Shown here: piece after piece, positions 7,525 through 15,547 of the stretch
Position numbering within the stretch: the stretch's first letter is position 1
Layout: the number at the start of each line of letters is the position of its first letter
Assembly (NCBI GenBank): GCA_947625305.1
Contig: CANQNW010000017.1
Span: 1 to 38,326 of the forward strand
Origin: Candidatus Gastranaerophilales bacterium
Lineage (GTDB): Bacteria > Cyanobacteriota > Vampirovibrionia > Gastranaerophilales > Gastranaerophilaceae
Direction: 5' to 3'
DNA: 38,326 nt
Position numbers and translations under genes: made by a program
The notes under the pieces: model-generated
Seen by the model: only the letters and a program-made list of their open reading frames with translations
Databases searched by the model: none
What the model was told of the DNA's origin: nothing

Positions 7525-8895
7525 CTATTTAGCTAGATACTCATTTATTGCTTTAGCTGCTCGTTTACCTGCACCCATTGCATTAATAGCTGTAGATGAG
7601 CCTGTAGGAGCAACATCGCCTCCTGCGTAAACACCATTAATAGATGTTTCGCCTGTTTCCGCATTAATAATTATGTAACCTTTCGGATTTGTTTCAAGAT
7701 TCATATTATCTCTTAACATAGAAGATTGAATAGTAGGATTTGGGCCTGTACCTAAAGCAACAACAACGGTATCTACATCTAAATCCATTGTTTTTCCCGT
7801 CGGCATTGGTTTTCTTCTGCCCGATTCATCAGGTTCACCAAGTTCCATAATTTCAAACTGCATACCGCCTACATAACCTTCTTTGTTATAGATTTCTTTA
7901 GGAGCATGCAAGAACTTAAATATTACGCCTTCTTCTTTTGCGTGGCGGATTTCTTCTAATCTTGCGGGAAGTTCGGCTTCCGTACGTCTATACATAATAT
8001 AAACTTCTTTAAATCCTATTCTTACCGCAACTCTTGCCGCATCCATGGCAACGTTACCGCCGCCTATAATAGCAGCTTTTTCGCCAACTCTGATAGGAGT
8101 AGGTGTTTCTTCCAAGTTTGCCTGCATTAAGTTAACACGGGTTAAAAACTCGTTAGCGGAATATACTCCGTTTAAGTTTTCTCCGGGGATTCCCATCATT
8201 TTTGGAAGCCCTGCACCCGAGCCGATAACAATAGCATCAAAACCGTCATCTTGAAGCTGTTTAACCGTTATAGATTTACCAACAACTACATTAGTTACAA
8301 ATTTAACACCCATTGCCTTTAAGTTAGAAATTTCTTTATCCAAGAAAGTTCTGGGAAGTCTGAAGGGAGGAATACCGTACCTTAAAACACCGCCAAGTTT
8401 ATGAAGTGCTTCAAAAACTACAACTTCATGCCCGGCACGGCGCAAATCAGCTGCTGCAGTAATCCCTGCACAGCCTGAACCTATAATGGCAACTTTCTTG
8501 CCTGATTCTTTTATTTCACCGATTTGAGCATTTGTAGCATCACCTACATATCTTTCTAATGCTCCGATTGCGATTGGCTCTGATTTAATACCTAAAACGC
8601 ATTTACCTTCGCACTGACGTTCTTGAGGGCAAACTCTTCCGCAAACAGAAGGAAGCAAGCTGGACTCTCTAATTACTTCACCTGCTTTTTCGATATTACC
8701 TTCTTTCAATTCGTGAATGAATGCGGGAATATTTATATTAACGGGGCATCCTTGCACGCATCTTGGGTTTTTGCAATTTAAACATCTTGATGCTTCAAGT
8801 TTAGCCTGTTCGTCCGTTAAATTAGACTCTACTGCGTCAAAATTGGTACGTCTTACCATAGGGTCTTGTTCGTGTTGTCTTTGTCTTACTGCCAT
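7525..8895 (-). CDS. gltA: NADPH-dependent glutamate synthase small-subunit-type flavoprotein
   Basis: A 456-aa flavoprotein of the GltD/NfnB/homotetrameric GltA group, which transfers electrons between NAD(P)H, FAD and iron-sulfur clusters. The N-terminus has two four-Cys clusters for 4Fe-4S centres: C38/C41/C46/C50 (CLNCKNPRCVQGC) and C85/C89/C95/C99. An FAD-binding GSGCAG motif follows at about 139-144, then an NADPH-binding GGGNVAMDAARVA motif, and AGGDVAPTGSSTAINAMGAG at the C-terminus. No large glutamate-synthase subunit is adjacent, so it may be the stand-alone homotetrameric form or the NADPH subunit of an Nfn-like transhydrogenase; the sequence alone does not decide. An AAAGGAAAA ribosome site precedes the ATG. 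Confidence 0.88.
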   Translation of the reverse strand: MAVRQRQHEQDPMVRRTNFDAVESNLTDEQAKLEASRCLNCKNPRCVQGCPVNINIPAFIHELKEGNIEKAGEVIRESSLLPSVCGRVCPQERQCEGKCVLGIKSEPIAIGALERYVGDATNAQIGEIKESGKKVAIIGSGCAGITAAADLRRAGHEVVVFEALHKLGGVLRYGIPPFRLPRTFLDKEISNLKAMGVKFVTNVVVGKSITVKQLQDDGFDAIVIGSGAGLPKMMGIPGENLNGVYSANEFLTRVNLMQANLEETPTPIRVGEKAAIIGGGNVAMDAARVAVRIGFKEVYIMYRRTEAELPARLEEIRHAKEEGVIFKFLHAPKEIYNKEGYVGGMQFEIMELGEPDESGRRKPMPTGKTMDLDVDTVVVALGTGPNPTIQSSMLRDNMNLETNPKGYIIINAETGETSINGVYAGGDVAPTGSSTAINAMGAGKRAAKAINEYLAK

Positions 8896-8926
8896 ATTTT
8901 TTTCCTTTTTACTTAATCTTTATTTT

Positions 8927-8934
8927 ATTATACT
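8927..8934. promoter_or_regulatory. Overlapping divergent -10 boxes of gltA and dapL
   Basis: ATTATACT contains TATAAT for gltA (8927-8932 on the minus strand) and TATACT for dapL (8929-8934 on the plus strand). Both would give short leaders containing each gene's ribosome site. RNA polymerase could occupy only one at a time. The -35 regions are weak. Confidence 0.4.
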
Positions 8935-8976
8935 ATAAAGATAATCATGTAAACGACATAAGTTTTTGGAGAGGCT

Positions 8977-10155
8977 ATGAACATTAATAAAAACTATTTA
9001 AATCTTGAAGACAGCTACTTATTTTCAACTATTGCAAAAAAAGTTGCGGAATTTTCAAACAATAATCCCGATAAAAAAATAATCAGACTTGGGATTGGCG
9101 ATGTTACACTGCCTTTAGCCCCTGTTGTTGTTGAAGCAATTAAAAAATCTGCCGATGAAATGGGGGTGCAGGCTACATTTAAAGGCTACGGCCCTGAGCA
9201 AGGCTATGCTTTTTTAAGAGAAGCTATTCAAAAATATTATGAAACAAAACATGTTAAACTTGAAGCTGATGAAATTTTTATCTCTGACGGTGCTAAAAGT
9301 GATTTGGGAAATATCTTAGACATTTTTTCACTGGATAATACAGTGCTAGTTCCTGACCCTGTATATCCCGTTTATGTTGATACAAATGTAATGGCAGGCA
9401 GAAAAATTATTTTTGCAGACGCAAATAAAGACAACGGGTTTTTGCCGCTTCCAGATGAAAATGTAAAATGCGATATTATTTATATCTGCTCGCCAAACAA
9501 CCCTACAGGCGCAGTTTATACAAAAGAAGGGCTTACAAAATGGGTTAATTATGCACTTAAAAATGATGCAATTATTCTTTTTGATGCAGCTTATGAATGC
9601 TTTATTAAATCAAATGAATTACCCTCAAGTATTTATGAAATTGAAGGCTCGAAAAAATGTGCGATAGAGTTCTGTTCATTTTCTAAAACAGCAGGATTTA
9701 CCGGAACAAGATGCGGTTATACCGTTGTTCCTAAAGAACTTGTCAAACAGGGAACTCAATTAAACAAGTTCTGGTTAAGACGGCAAACGACTAAATTTAA
9801 TGGTGTTCCATATATTGTTCAAAGAGCTGCTGAAGCTATATTTACCGCTGAAGGTCAAAAACAAATAAAAGAAAATATTTCATATTACAGTGAAAATGCA
9901 AAAATAATATCCGATACTATGGATAAACTCGGAATTTGGTATACGGGCGGAAAACACTCGCCCTATATTTGGTTAAAATGCCCTAACAATATGACGTCAT
10001 GGGAATTTTTTGATTATCTGTTAAAAAATATTGCAGTAGTAGGAACTCCTGGGAGCGGGTTCGGCCGTAACGGTGAAGGATATTTCCGTTTAACCTCCTT
10101 CGGTAACAGAGAAAATACTATTGAAGCTATGGACAGATTTTCAAAATTATTTTAA
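8977..10155 (+). CDS. dapL: LL-diaminopimelate aminotransferase
   Basis: PLP-dependent class I/II aminotransferase that converts tetrahydrodipicolinate directly to LL-diaminopimelate with glutamate as donor, for lysine and peptidoglycan. Family features: [22 protein letters not shown]-terminus, [35 protein letters not shown], and [16 protein letters not shown] with the PLP lysine at residue 237. The 392-aa length is slightly short of the usual ~410. A strong GGAGAGG ribosome site precedes the ATG. This route is typical of cyanobacteria, chlamydiae, plants and some anaerobes. Confidence 0.95.
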   Translation: MNINKNYLNLEDSYLFSTIAKKVAEFSNNNPDKKIIRLGIGDVTLPLAPVVVEAIKKSADEMGVQATFKGYGPEQGYAFLREAIQKYYETKHVKLEADEIFISDGAKSDLGNILDIFSLDNTVLVPDPVYPVYVDTNVMAGRKIIFADANKDNGFLPLPDENVKCDIIYICSPNNPTGAVYTKEGLTKWVNYALKNDAIILFDAAYECFIKSNELPSSIYEIEGSKKCAIEFCSFSKTAGFTGTRCGYTVVPKELVKQGTQLNKFWLRRQTTKFNGVPYIVQRAAEAIFTAEGQKQIKENISYYSENAKIISDTMDKLGIWYTGGKHSPYIWLKCPNNMTSWEFFDYLLKNIAVVGTPGSGFGRNGEGYFRLTSFGNRENTIEAMDRFSKLF

Positions 10156-10183
10156 AAAGAAGGCGGAATAATTTCCGCTTTTT
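10154..10183. terminator. Intrinsic terminator of dapL
   Basis: GCGGAA (10163-10168), loop TAAT, TTCCGC (10173-10178) followed by T5 and preceded by an A-rich run, so it may also stop the converging serine dehydratase operon. Confidence 0.8.
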
Positions 10184-10184
10184 A

Positions 10185-10520
10185 TTATTTTTTATTTAAA
10201 AATAAATAATTCTTTATTTCTTGATTGACGGTTGCTCTTAAAAACCAATCTCTTATATATCTTTCAAGACTATAACAGCTACCCCTGATTTTCATTCCGT
10301 TTATTGCATCAAATACAGCCTCCATTATTCCTATCTGCACAGAAAATGAAGGTTCTTTAACATTTCTGGTAATTTTAAAAGTTAGTCCTCTAACTCTTCG
10401 CTGTCCCCCCGGCACTTTATCATCTATATCGTGTTTTGAAGACAAATATTGAATTAAAGACTGTTCAAGCTGATATATCGTAGGATCACTGTTGTTTGAT
10501 GAACTATAACCTTCTGTCAT
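10185..10520 (-). CDS. Small protein of unknown function, last gene of the sda operon
   Basis: I do not recognise this 111-aa protein. It is predicted cytoplasmic, with a polar N-terminus, a central basic and beta-rich part (GGQRRVRGLTFKITRNV), and a helical C-terminal half (EAVFDAINGMKI, LERYIRDWFLRATVNQEI). No cofactor motif or membrane segment is visible. It starts 4 nt after the sdaAA stop, so it is cotranscribed with the serine dehydratase genes, but nothing links it mechanically to serine breakdown. No strong Shine-Dalgarno is seen. It ends inside the dapL terminator region. Confidence 0.7.
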   Translation of the reverse strand: MTEGYSSSNNSDPTIYQLEQSLIQYLSSKHDIDDKVPGGQRRVRGLTFKITRNVKEPSFSVQIGIMEAVFDAINGMKIRGSCYSLERYIRDWFLRATVNQEIKNYLFLNKK

Positions 10521-10524
10521 TATT

Positions 10525-11403
10525 TTAATCCATTAACTTCCTATTATATAATATACCACTTTTTGTAGCAGATAAACCGCCTTTAGAAGTCTCTTTTAAT
10601 AAAGGAGACATTAACTGCCCTGTTTGCACCATTGCATCAACAACTTCATCGGACGGTATTTTACTTTCAATATCGGCAAGCGCCAGTTCTGCAGCGGTTA
10701 TTGCATGTACCGCAAGAAATACATTTCTTTTTACACAGGGAATTTCAACTAATCCTGCAACAGGATCGCAGGTTAATCCTAATATATTTTTTAATGCAAG
10801 TGTCGAGGCATTTATTATTTGTTTTGAAGTTCCGCCTAATATTTCAACAATAGCGCCTGCACTCATGGCAGATGCTACACCGCATTCAGCCTGACAGCCT
10901 GCTACTGCCCCTGCCATTGCTACTTTTGCCGATATTATATAACCTATTGCACCTGCTGTTATCAGAGCATTTATTTCTTCTTCTTGTGTTATCTTTTTTT
11001 CTTCACTTAAAGCAATTATCACTGAAGGTACTATTCCGCAAGAACCCGCCGTCGGGCATGCTACTATTGTATTCATCCGTAAATTTTCTTCCATTGTAGC
11101 TAAAGAATACATTGTTATTTTTTCATATAATTTCCCAAATAATGCAGGTTTTTTATTGTATTTTTCTTTAAGCTTAAAACAATCATCCCCGCATAATCCG
11201 CTGTATGACTTTTCTTTTGAACTTAAACCTCGCAATATTGCACTTTTCATTGCAGTTATATTTTTATAAACTTTATTTCGAACCTCTTCTACCGTAATTT
11301 CAAAATCAGAAGCTTCTTTTTCCTGCATTATTTCATACACTTTTTTACCTGAAGTAGTACACTCTTTAAGCAGTTTTTCAAATGTATTTATATTATTTTC
11401 CAA
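10525..11403 (-). CDS. sdaAA: L-serine dehydratase, iron-sulfur-dependent, alpha subunit
   Basis: Catalytic subunit of the oxygen-sensitive 4Fe-4S L-serine ammonia-lyase that converts serine to pyruvate and ammonia. Conserved blocks are visible: CPTAGSCGIVPSVI, AGCQAECGVASAMSAGA and GLTCDPVAGLVEIPCVKRN, which include the cysteines that hold the cluster. The C-terminal TSKGGLSATKSG block is also typical. The 292-aa length matches the split form. It follows sdaAB after a 1-nt gap. The pair implies that serine is fermented or used as a carbon and nitrogen source. Confidence 0.95.
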   Translation of the reverse strand: MENNINTFEKLLKECTTSGKKVYEIMQEKEASDFEITVEEVRNKVYKNITAMKSAILRGLSSKEKSYSGLCGDDCFKLKEKYNKKPALFGKLYEKITMYSLATMEENLRMNTIVACPTAGSCGIVPSVIIALSEEKKITQEEEINALITAGAIGYIISAKVAMAGAVAGCQAECGVASAMSAGAIVEILGGTSKQIINASTLALKNILGLTCDPVAGLVEIPCVKRNVFLAVHAITAAELALADIESKIPSDEVVDAMVQTGQLMSPLLKETSKGGLSATKSGILYNRKLMD

Positions 11404-11404
11404 T

Positions 11405-12073
11405 TTAATCCTCTAACTTTTTTACATTTCTGACAAAATAAACATCTTCAATATTTTCTATTGATTTTATTAAACTTTCGGGGATATCACCATCCACACA
11501 AATACACATGGAGGCTGTTTGACCTTTGGCATTCCTGTCACATTCCAAGGAAGCTATATTAATATTATCCGCTTGAATTAATGTCGTTACTCTTGAAATC
11601 ATGCCGGGTTTATCCTTATAAAACAGAATTATTGTATTATATTCACCCGAAATTTTAGTTGAAAAATCATCTATTTTAATAATTTCAACATTACCTGCGC
11701 CTATTGAATTACCTGAAATAGTCATATTTATTTTACCTTCAAGTATAAAATCAACCGAATTTGGGTGTCTGTCTATATTTTGCTCAAATTCAAAAGTATA
11801 TTTAATTTTTTTACTTATCGGCAGTTCAAAAATATTTTTTATATCACAGCTATCTACGGTTAAACCCAATAATCCTGCCAATAAACCTTTATCAGTGCCA
11901 TGACCTTTGCCTGTTGTAGCATAAGAATTATACAATTTAAAGGTTACTTTTTCGGGAATTTCTTTATAAATATTCCTTGCTAAAATCCCAAGTCTTACGG
12001 CTCCTGCCGTATGCGAACTGGAAGGACCTGTCATTATGGGTGATATTACATCAAATAGAGACCTTTGTTTCAT
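11405..12073 (-). CDS. sdaAB: L-serine dehydratase, iron-sulfur-dependent, beta subunit
   Basis: A 222-aa partner of SdaAA. The N-terminus SLFDVISPIMTGPSSSHTAGAVRLG is the family's substrate-binding motif. The C-terminal part (YNTIILFYKDKPGMISRVTTLI...) is an ACT-type regulatory domain, expected to sense serine. It is first in a three-gene operon (sdaAB, sdaAA, unknown 111-aa protein). The ATG has no Shine-Dalgarno; a perfect TATAAT ends 6 nt upstream, so the mRNA may be leaderless. Confidence 0.95.
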   Translation of the reverse strand: MKQRSLFDVISPIMTGPSSSHTAGAVRLGILARNIYKEIPEKVTFKLYNSYATTGKGHGTDKGLLAGLLGLTVDSCDIKNIFELPISKKIKYTFEFEQNIDRHPNSVDFILEGKINMTISGNSIGAGNVEIIKIDDFSTKISGEYNTIILFYKDKPGMISRVTTLIQADNINIASLECDRNAKGQTASMCICVDGDIPESLIKSIENIEDVYFVRNVKKLED

Positions 12074-12079
12074 ATATTG

Positions 12080-12085
12080 ATTATA
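12080..12085 (-). promoter_or_regulatory. Candidate leaderless -10 box of sdaAB
   Basis: Perfect TATAAT on the minus strand, 6 nt before the sdaAB ATG, with no Shine-Dalgarno. No good -35 is visible at 16-18 nt. Confidence 0.45.
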
Positions 12086-12134
12086 ATACTAATTTCTTTA
12101 AAAACATACCGTTTTATTTTGAGTATTGGGCATA

Positions 12135-12729
12135 GCACCTTTATAGTCGGACTAACTTATTATACTAGAACCAAACTTTAAACCGGCTCTACCGGCGCTT
12201 TGCGGGCACCCTGCGGAAATCGAAAACGAAATTTTCGGGTCGGCTTACTTCTTACACTTCGTTTCGCCCTGTTCTCACAGGGCTGTCACTCCGTCAAAGT
12301 TAAGCTCTCACGGGCTCGTTCGCTTCGCTCAACTCCGCCCTACCGAAAATTTCGCCTCTTGGTTTTTCCTGTTCGCACAACCCCTGCAACCTCGCTTTTA
12401 AAACCTTCGGTTTTTCCGCTCGGTCGGTGGTGCATCGCACCTTTATAGTTGGACTAACTTATTATACTAGAACCAAACTTTAAACCGGCTCTGCCGGCGC
12501 TTTGCGGGCACCCTGCGGAAATCGAAAACGAAATTTTCGGGTCGGCTTACTTTTTACACTCCGTTTCGCCCTGTTCTCACAGGGCTGTCACTCCGTCAAA
12601 GTTAAGCTCTCACGGGCTCGTTCGCTTCGCTCAACTCCGCCCTACCGAAAATTTCGCCTCTTGGTTTTTCCTGTTCGCACAACCCCTGCAACCTCGCTTT
12701 TAAAACCTTCGGTTTTTCCGCTCGGTCGG
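12135..12729. repeat. Two tandem copies of a 293-bp GC-rich structured repeat
   Basis: Copies at 12135-12427 and 12437-12729 (period 302) differ at four positions: 12148/12450, 12191/12493, 12251/12553 and 12259/12561. The block is far more GC-rich than its surroundings. Within each copy CGAAATTTTCGG (12227-12238) is the exact reverse complement of CCGAAAATTTCG (12343-12354), and CCCTGT-TCTC-ACAGGG is a small hairpin; copy two also has CCGGC-TCT-GCCGG. A related fragment (TTCGCTTCGCTC, CCCTGCGGAAA) follows to about 12775. The ORFs across it lack ribosome sites and look spurious. It occupies most of the gene-free stretch 12074-13016. Confidence 0.85.
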
Positions 12730-12777
12730 GTTGTTGCTCCCTCGGGTTCGCTTCGCTCCACCCTGCGGAAAAACCGC

Positions 12778-12808
12778 AAAAAAAAGCTCTTTTGTTTGAT
12801 AAAAGAGC
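12778..12808 (-). terminator. Minus-strand intrinsic terminator with no gene upstream
   Basis: Read on the minus strand: GCTCTTTT, loop ATCAAAC, AAAAGAGC, then T8. It faces transcripts coming from the right on the minus strand, where no minus-strand gene is present, so it may end an unannotated small RNA or shield the locus from antisense transcription. Confidence 0.65.
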
Positions 12809-13016
12809 GTTAACTAGGTTAGTTTTGGTAGATAGTTGTTCAGTTTTGACTTTTATGAGTCTTACATTTTCTTTAATAACCGTAAATATTTTTTAATGCC
12901 TCTTTTTAATATTAAATTTACATAAGTTTACAATATTTTTAAAAATCACCCTAAAGTTTTTTTACTTTTTGCCGATAACTATTACAACACAGGTGTTAAT
13001 AGAAAGAGGTCTTTCC

Positions 13017-13154
13017 ATGTATTACAACTCAGTTTGGCCGGGTGCCTACAGTTTTAAAAATGAAATTAAACTCTTTACCGCTTGGTTTAAAAACCAAATG
13101 GATATTATCCTTAAAAAAATAGAAGAAACCGAAAATAAACTCGCAGAAAATTAA
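13017..13154 (+). CDS. Small amphipathic protein upstream of comM
   Basis: A 45-aa protein whose function I do not recognise. The ATG at 13017 follows a good ribosome site (AGAAAGAGG, 7-nt spacing), better supported than the in-frame start at 12969. The sequence begins MYYNSVWPGAYSFKNEIK and continues as a charged amphipathic helix (QMDIILKKIEETENKL). There is no signal peptide or clear membrane segment. It lies 66 nt upstream of comM on the same strand, but a palindrome between them suggests separate control. Could be a small regulatory or accessory protein. Confidence 0.55.
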   Translation: MYYNSVWPGAYSFKNEIKLFTAWFKNQMDIILKKIEETENKLAEN

Positions 13155-13181
13155 TTTTGTTGATACCCTTACTTCTTATGT

Positions 13182-13212
13182 TATATACTAACTAAGGTAT
13201 AGTTAGTATATA
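13182..13212. promoter_or_regulatory. Perfect 12-bp inverted repeat before comM
   Basis: TATATACTAACT (13182-13193), spacer AAGGTAT, AGTTAGTATATA (13201-13212). It ends 8 nt before the comM GTG and touches the only SD-like bases (AGG, 13212-13214). It could be an operator or an mRNA hairpin limiting ribosome access. The start codon itself lies in a perfect palindrome, GTGATATCAC (13221-13230). Confidence 0.6.
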
Positions 13213-13220
13213 GGTTTATC

Positions 13221-14774
13221 GTGATATCACAAATTTTAACCGCAAGTGTTATCGGGCTTGATGTTTATAAAATTTTAGTGGAAGTTGATTTAAATAACTC
13301 GCTTCCCTCTGTTTCTATTGTCGGATTACCTGATACTTCAATTAGCGAGGCAAAGGAAAGAGTTCGCTCCGCCATTAAAAACTCAGGATTTGAATTCCCT
13401 AATAAAAAAATTGTTGTTAATCTCGCCCCCGCTAACATCAAAAAAATGGGCAGTTACTATGACCTGCCTATTGCCATAGGAATTTTAGCTAAAAACGGGG
13501 TAATAGAGCAAAATAATTTTAATGATACCGCTTTTATCGGTGAACTATCACTTGACGGTTCTTTAAGAGCCGTAAACGGAGTTCTGCCTATTGCAGCAGG
13601 GCTTATTTCTCAAGGGGTTAAAACCCTTATAGTCCCTTATGACAATGCAAAAGAAGCTGCCATTATTTCAGGGCTTAATGTCATAGGCGCTAAAAACCTT
13701 GTTGAAATAGTTAATCACTTTAATACCAATGCTCCCGATTATAAACCGATTAAACCTACTATTGTTGATATCAATGAATATATGAAGGATAATTCCGAAA
13801 ATAACGGATACTTTGATTTTAAAGATGTTAAAGGTCAATCAAAAGCAAAAAAAGCAATGGAAATAGCCGCAGCAGGAGCACATAATCTGCTTATGTCAGG
13901 CCCGCCCGGCTCGGGGAAAACTCTGCTCGCTAAATGTTTTGCCTCTATTCTTCCGCCTTTGACTTTTGAAGAATCCATTGAACTTACTAAAATATACAGT
14001 ATCAGCGGATTAATTAACCCCAATAGACCATTAATTACTAAAAGGCAGTTTAGAAGTGTTCACCACACAGCTTCCGCTATCGGTATCATAGGCGGAGGCA
14101 CTAACCCTAAACCCGGGGAAATTACTCTCGCTCATAGAGGTGTGCTGTTTTTGGATGAGTTTGTGGAATTCCCCAGAAACGTACTTGAAGTACTTCGTCA
14201 GCCTCTTGAAGACGGCAAAATTGTTATTGCAAGAGCTAAAATGAGACTTGAATTCCCGTCTGATTTCATCCTGCTTGGTGCTATGAACCCATGCCCGTGC
14301 GGGTACTTAGGGGATAGCGAAAAAAAATGCACCTGCTCAGAATTTCAAATAAAGCAATATCGTTCTAAACTTTCAGGCCCGCTATTAGACAGGATTGATA
14401 TAATTATTGATGTCCCGAGACTTAAAATTGATGAACTGATGACTAATAATACAGAAAAAACGGAAACCTCTGAAGAAATCAGAGCCCGTGTGATTAAAGC
14501 TCGCAACATCCAGCTTAAAAGGTATGAAGGATTAGGGATTTATACAAACTCTCAGCTTTCGCCCAAGCTTATTAAAAAATATTGTAAAATTGATTCTGAC
14601 AGCGCTCTTTTACTTAAAAATGCAGTACAAAAGTTTAATCTTTCCGCAAGGGCTTACGATAGAATACTTAAACTTGCAAGAACAATTGCAGACTTGGAAG
14701 AATCGGAAAATATTCAAATTAACCATATAGCGCAAGCTGTTCAGTACCGCTCTTCTGTCTCTCAAAGCGAATAA
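13221..14774 (+). CDS. comM: ComM/YifB-family Mg-chelatase-like AAA+ ATPase
   Basis: A 517-aa AAA+ helicase-like ATPase. ComM promotes branch migration during integration of DNA taken up by transformation. Domain order: N-terminal Lon-protease-like ChlI domain (about 1-170), AAA+ core with Walker A GPPGSGKT (227-234) and Walker B RGVLFLDEF, then GAMNPCPCGYLGDSEKKCTC with four cysteines, LSGPLLDRIDI, and the C-terminal Mg-chelatase domain with LSARAYDRILKLARTIADLE. It starts with GTG, and an inverted repeat overlaps the leader. Its presence suggests, but does not prove, natural competence; other com genes are not in the window. Confidence 0.93.
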   Translation: MISQILTASVIGLDVYKILVEVDLNNSLPSVSIVGLPDTSISEAKERVRSAIKNSGFEFPNKKIVVNLAPANIKKMGSYYDLPIAIGILAKNGVIEQNNFNDTAFIGELSLDGSLRAVNGVLPIAAGLISQGVKTLIVPYDNAKEAAIISGLNVIGAKNLVEIVNHFNTNAPDYKPIKPTIVDINEYMKDNSENNGYFDFKDVKGQSKAKKAMEIAAAGAHNLLMSGPPGSGKTLLAKCFASILPPLTFEESIELTKIYSISGLINPNRPLITKRQFRSVHHTASAIGIIGGGTNPKPGEITLAHRGVLFLDEFVEFPRNVLEVLRQPLEDGKIVIARAKMRLEFPSDFILLGAMNPCPCGYLGDSEKKCTCSEFQIKQYRSKLSGPLLDRIDIIIDVPRLKIDELMTNNTEKTETSEEIRARVIKARNIQLKRYEGLGIYTNSQLSPKLIKKYCKIDSDSALLLKNAVQKFNLSARAYDRILKLARTIADLEESENIQINHIAQAVQYRSSVSQSE

Positions 14775-14785
14775 GAAATTTTATC

Positions 14786-14905
14786 TTATCCCCTAAAATT
14801 ATTTATTATTAAAGGCTGCTTGAATTGCCTGTGCATTTTCGTTTCCAAATTATTATTTGCAGGATTATTTATAAATAAACAAGTTTCTATATAACCTATA
14901 TTAAT
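14786..14905 (-). pseudogene. Possible coding remnant next to the repeat element
   Basis: Between comM and the repeat copy, a minus-strand frame is open for about 39 codons with protein-like composition (INIGYIETCLFINNPANN..., ending IINNFRG then stop). It has no start codon. It is in the same frame as the truncated PqqD-like gene beyond the repeat. It may be the severed 3' end of that gene or of a neighbour. Evidence is composition only. Confidence 0.25.
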
Positions 14906-14906
14906 T

Positions 14907-15030
14907 TAATCTAGTGTCGCACTCTACCACCGACTCCTCATCGCTGTACGAGTGCTCACCTTTTCAATAAGCCACTCTCAAAATTTTACTCACACCACTT
15001 CGTGGCTTATCGTACAATTTTGTTCGGACA
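14907..15030. repeat. Structured repeat element, short copy
   Basis: A 124-bp copy of the 5369-5598 element in the same orientation, lacking its ~105-bp middle. It keeps the GCACTC/GAGTGC pair and the CAAAATTTTAC/GTACAATTTTG stem (one mismatch), with an inner CCAC-TTC-GTGG hairpin. It covers the 3' end of the PqqD-like gene, supplying its last ~13 codons. AATTT occurs at both edges (14903-14907 and 15030-15034), a possible target duplication. Confidence 0.7.
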
Positions 15031-15310
15031 ATTTATTAGCAGTAAATTCAATTGGCATATCAATAATTTTTTTATCTTTTAATTGAGATAGAAAATCATC
15101 AACAATTTCACTTTGTTTATTATTCTCTGCATATTTGCGTATTAAATCATAATCACCGGTCTTAATAATATACTCCCATAATAATGACATATCGCCTGAA
15201 AGTGTATATTCCTTATTATATTTTAAATCGGTTATAAAACTTAGTGTATAAGGTTCTGTATTTGTATTATATGTTATTGTCGATATATGTAATGGGAGTG
15301 TTATATTCAT
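14990..15310 (-). CDS. PqqD-like protein (RiPP recognition element), 3' end replaced by a repeat
   Basis: A 106-aa protein. Residues about 25-92 follow the PqqD pattern: beta strands (YTLSFITDLKYNKEYTLSG), then MSLLWEYIIKTGDYDLI, a variable helix, and VDDFLSQLKDKKIID. PqqD domains bind the leader of a ribosomal peptide and present it to a maturase. Codons from about 94 on (SEQNCTISHEVV) derive from the repeat, so the native protein was probably longer, perhaps with further domains. It lies 82 nt downstream of a 51-aa peptide gene. TATAAT ends 6 nt before its ATG and no Shine-Dalgarno is seen. The fold call is from pattern, not alignment. Confidence 0.55.
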   Translation of the reverse strand: MNITLPLHISTITYNTNTEPYTLSFITDLKYNKEYTLSGDMSLLWEYIIKTGDYDLIRKYAENNKQSEIVDDFLSQLKDKKIIDMPIEFTANKLSEQNCTISHEVV

Positions 15311-15316
15311 ATATTA

Positions 15317-15322
15317 ATTATA
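15317..15322 (-). promoter_or_regulatory. Candidate leaderless -10 box of the PqqD-like gene
   Basis: Perfect TATAAT on the minus strand, 6 nt before the ATG at 15310, with no Shine-Dalgarno; the -35 is not recognisable. Confidence 0.4.
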
Positions 15323-15391
15323 TTTTAATTCTTAATAGGGTAATAATTTTTATAATACAAAACTTTATATAGCTGTTATCCCAGGATATAA

Positions 15392-15547
15392 TTAACATTT
15401 ACCGCCAGTCGGATAATGTGATTCGGGATTACCATACCACATTGGCATAGCAATTTTCCATTCTTCAGGAGATAAAACTGTTTCACCAAAAGTATCTATA
15501 ATATCATCAATACTCATATCATCCGAAATATTTTTGTCATCAGGCAT
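15392..15547 (-). CDS. 51-aa candidate RiPP precursor peptide
   Basis: A strong ribosome site (AAAGGAG, 6-nt spacing) precedes an ATG that opens a 51-codon frame. The acidic N-terminal half (MPDDKNISDDMSIDDIIDTF) looks like a leader. The tail is Pro/Gly/aromatic-rich (MPMWYGNPESHYPTGGKC) and ends in Cys. It overlaps the 3' end of the G11-tract gene by 8 nt and is followed by a PqqD-like gene, the usual company of peptides modified by radical SAM or similar enzymes. No maturase is present nearby. I do not recognise a named precursor family; the RiPP reading is inference from size, layout and the PqqD neighbour. Confidence 0.55.
   Translation of the reverse strand: MPDDKNISDDMSIDDIIDTFGETVLSPEEWKIAMPMWYGNPESHYPTGGKC

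Noticed and set aside
10404-10409. C6 run in the 111-aa gene as a further phase-variable tract
   Set aside because: Six bases is too short to stand out; the convincing tracts here are 9-11.
12200-12813. Two nearly identical ORFs (MRAPCGNRKRNF...) across the tandem repeat
   Set aside because: No ribosome sites, low-complexity Arg/Ser/Pro composition, and they exist only because the GC-rich repeat lacks stops in that frame; treated as non-coding repeat.
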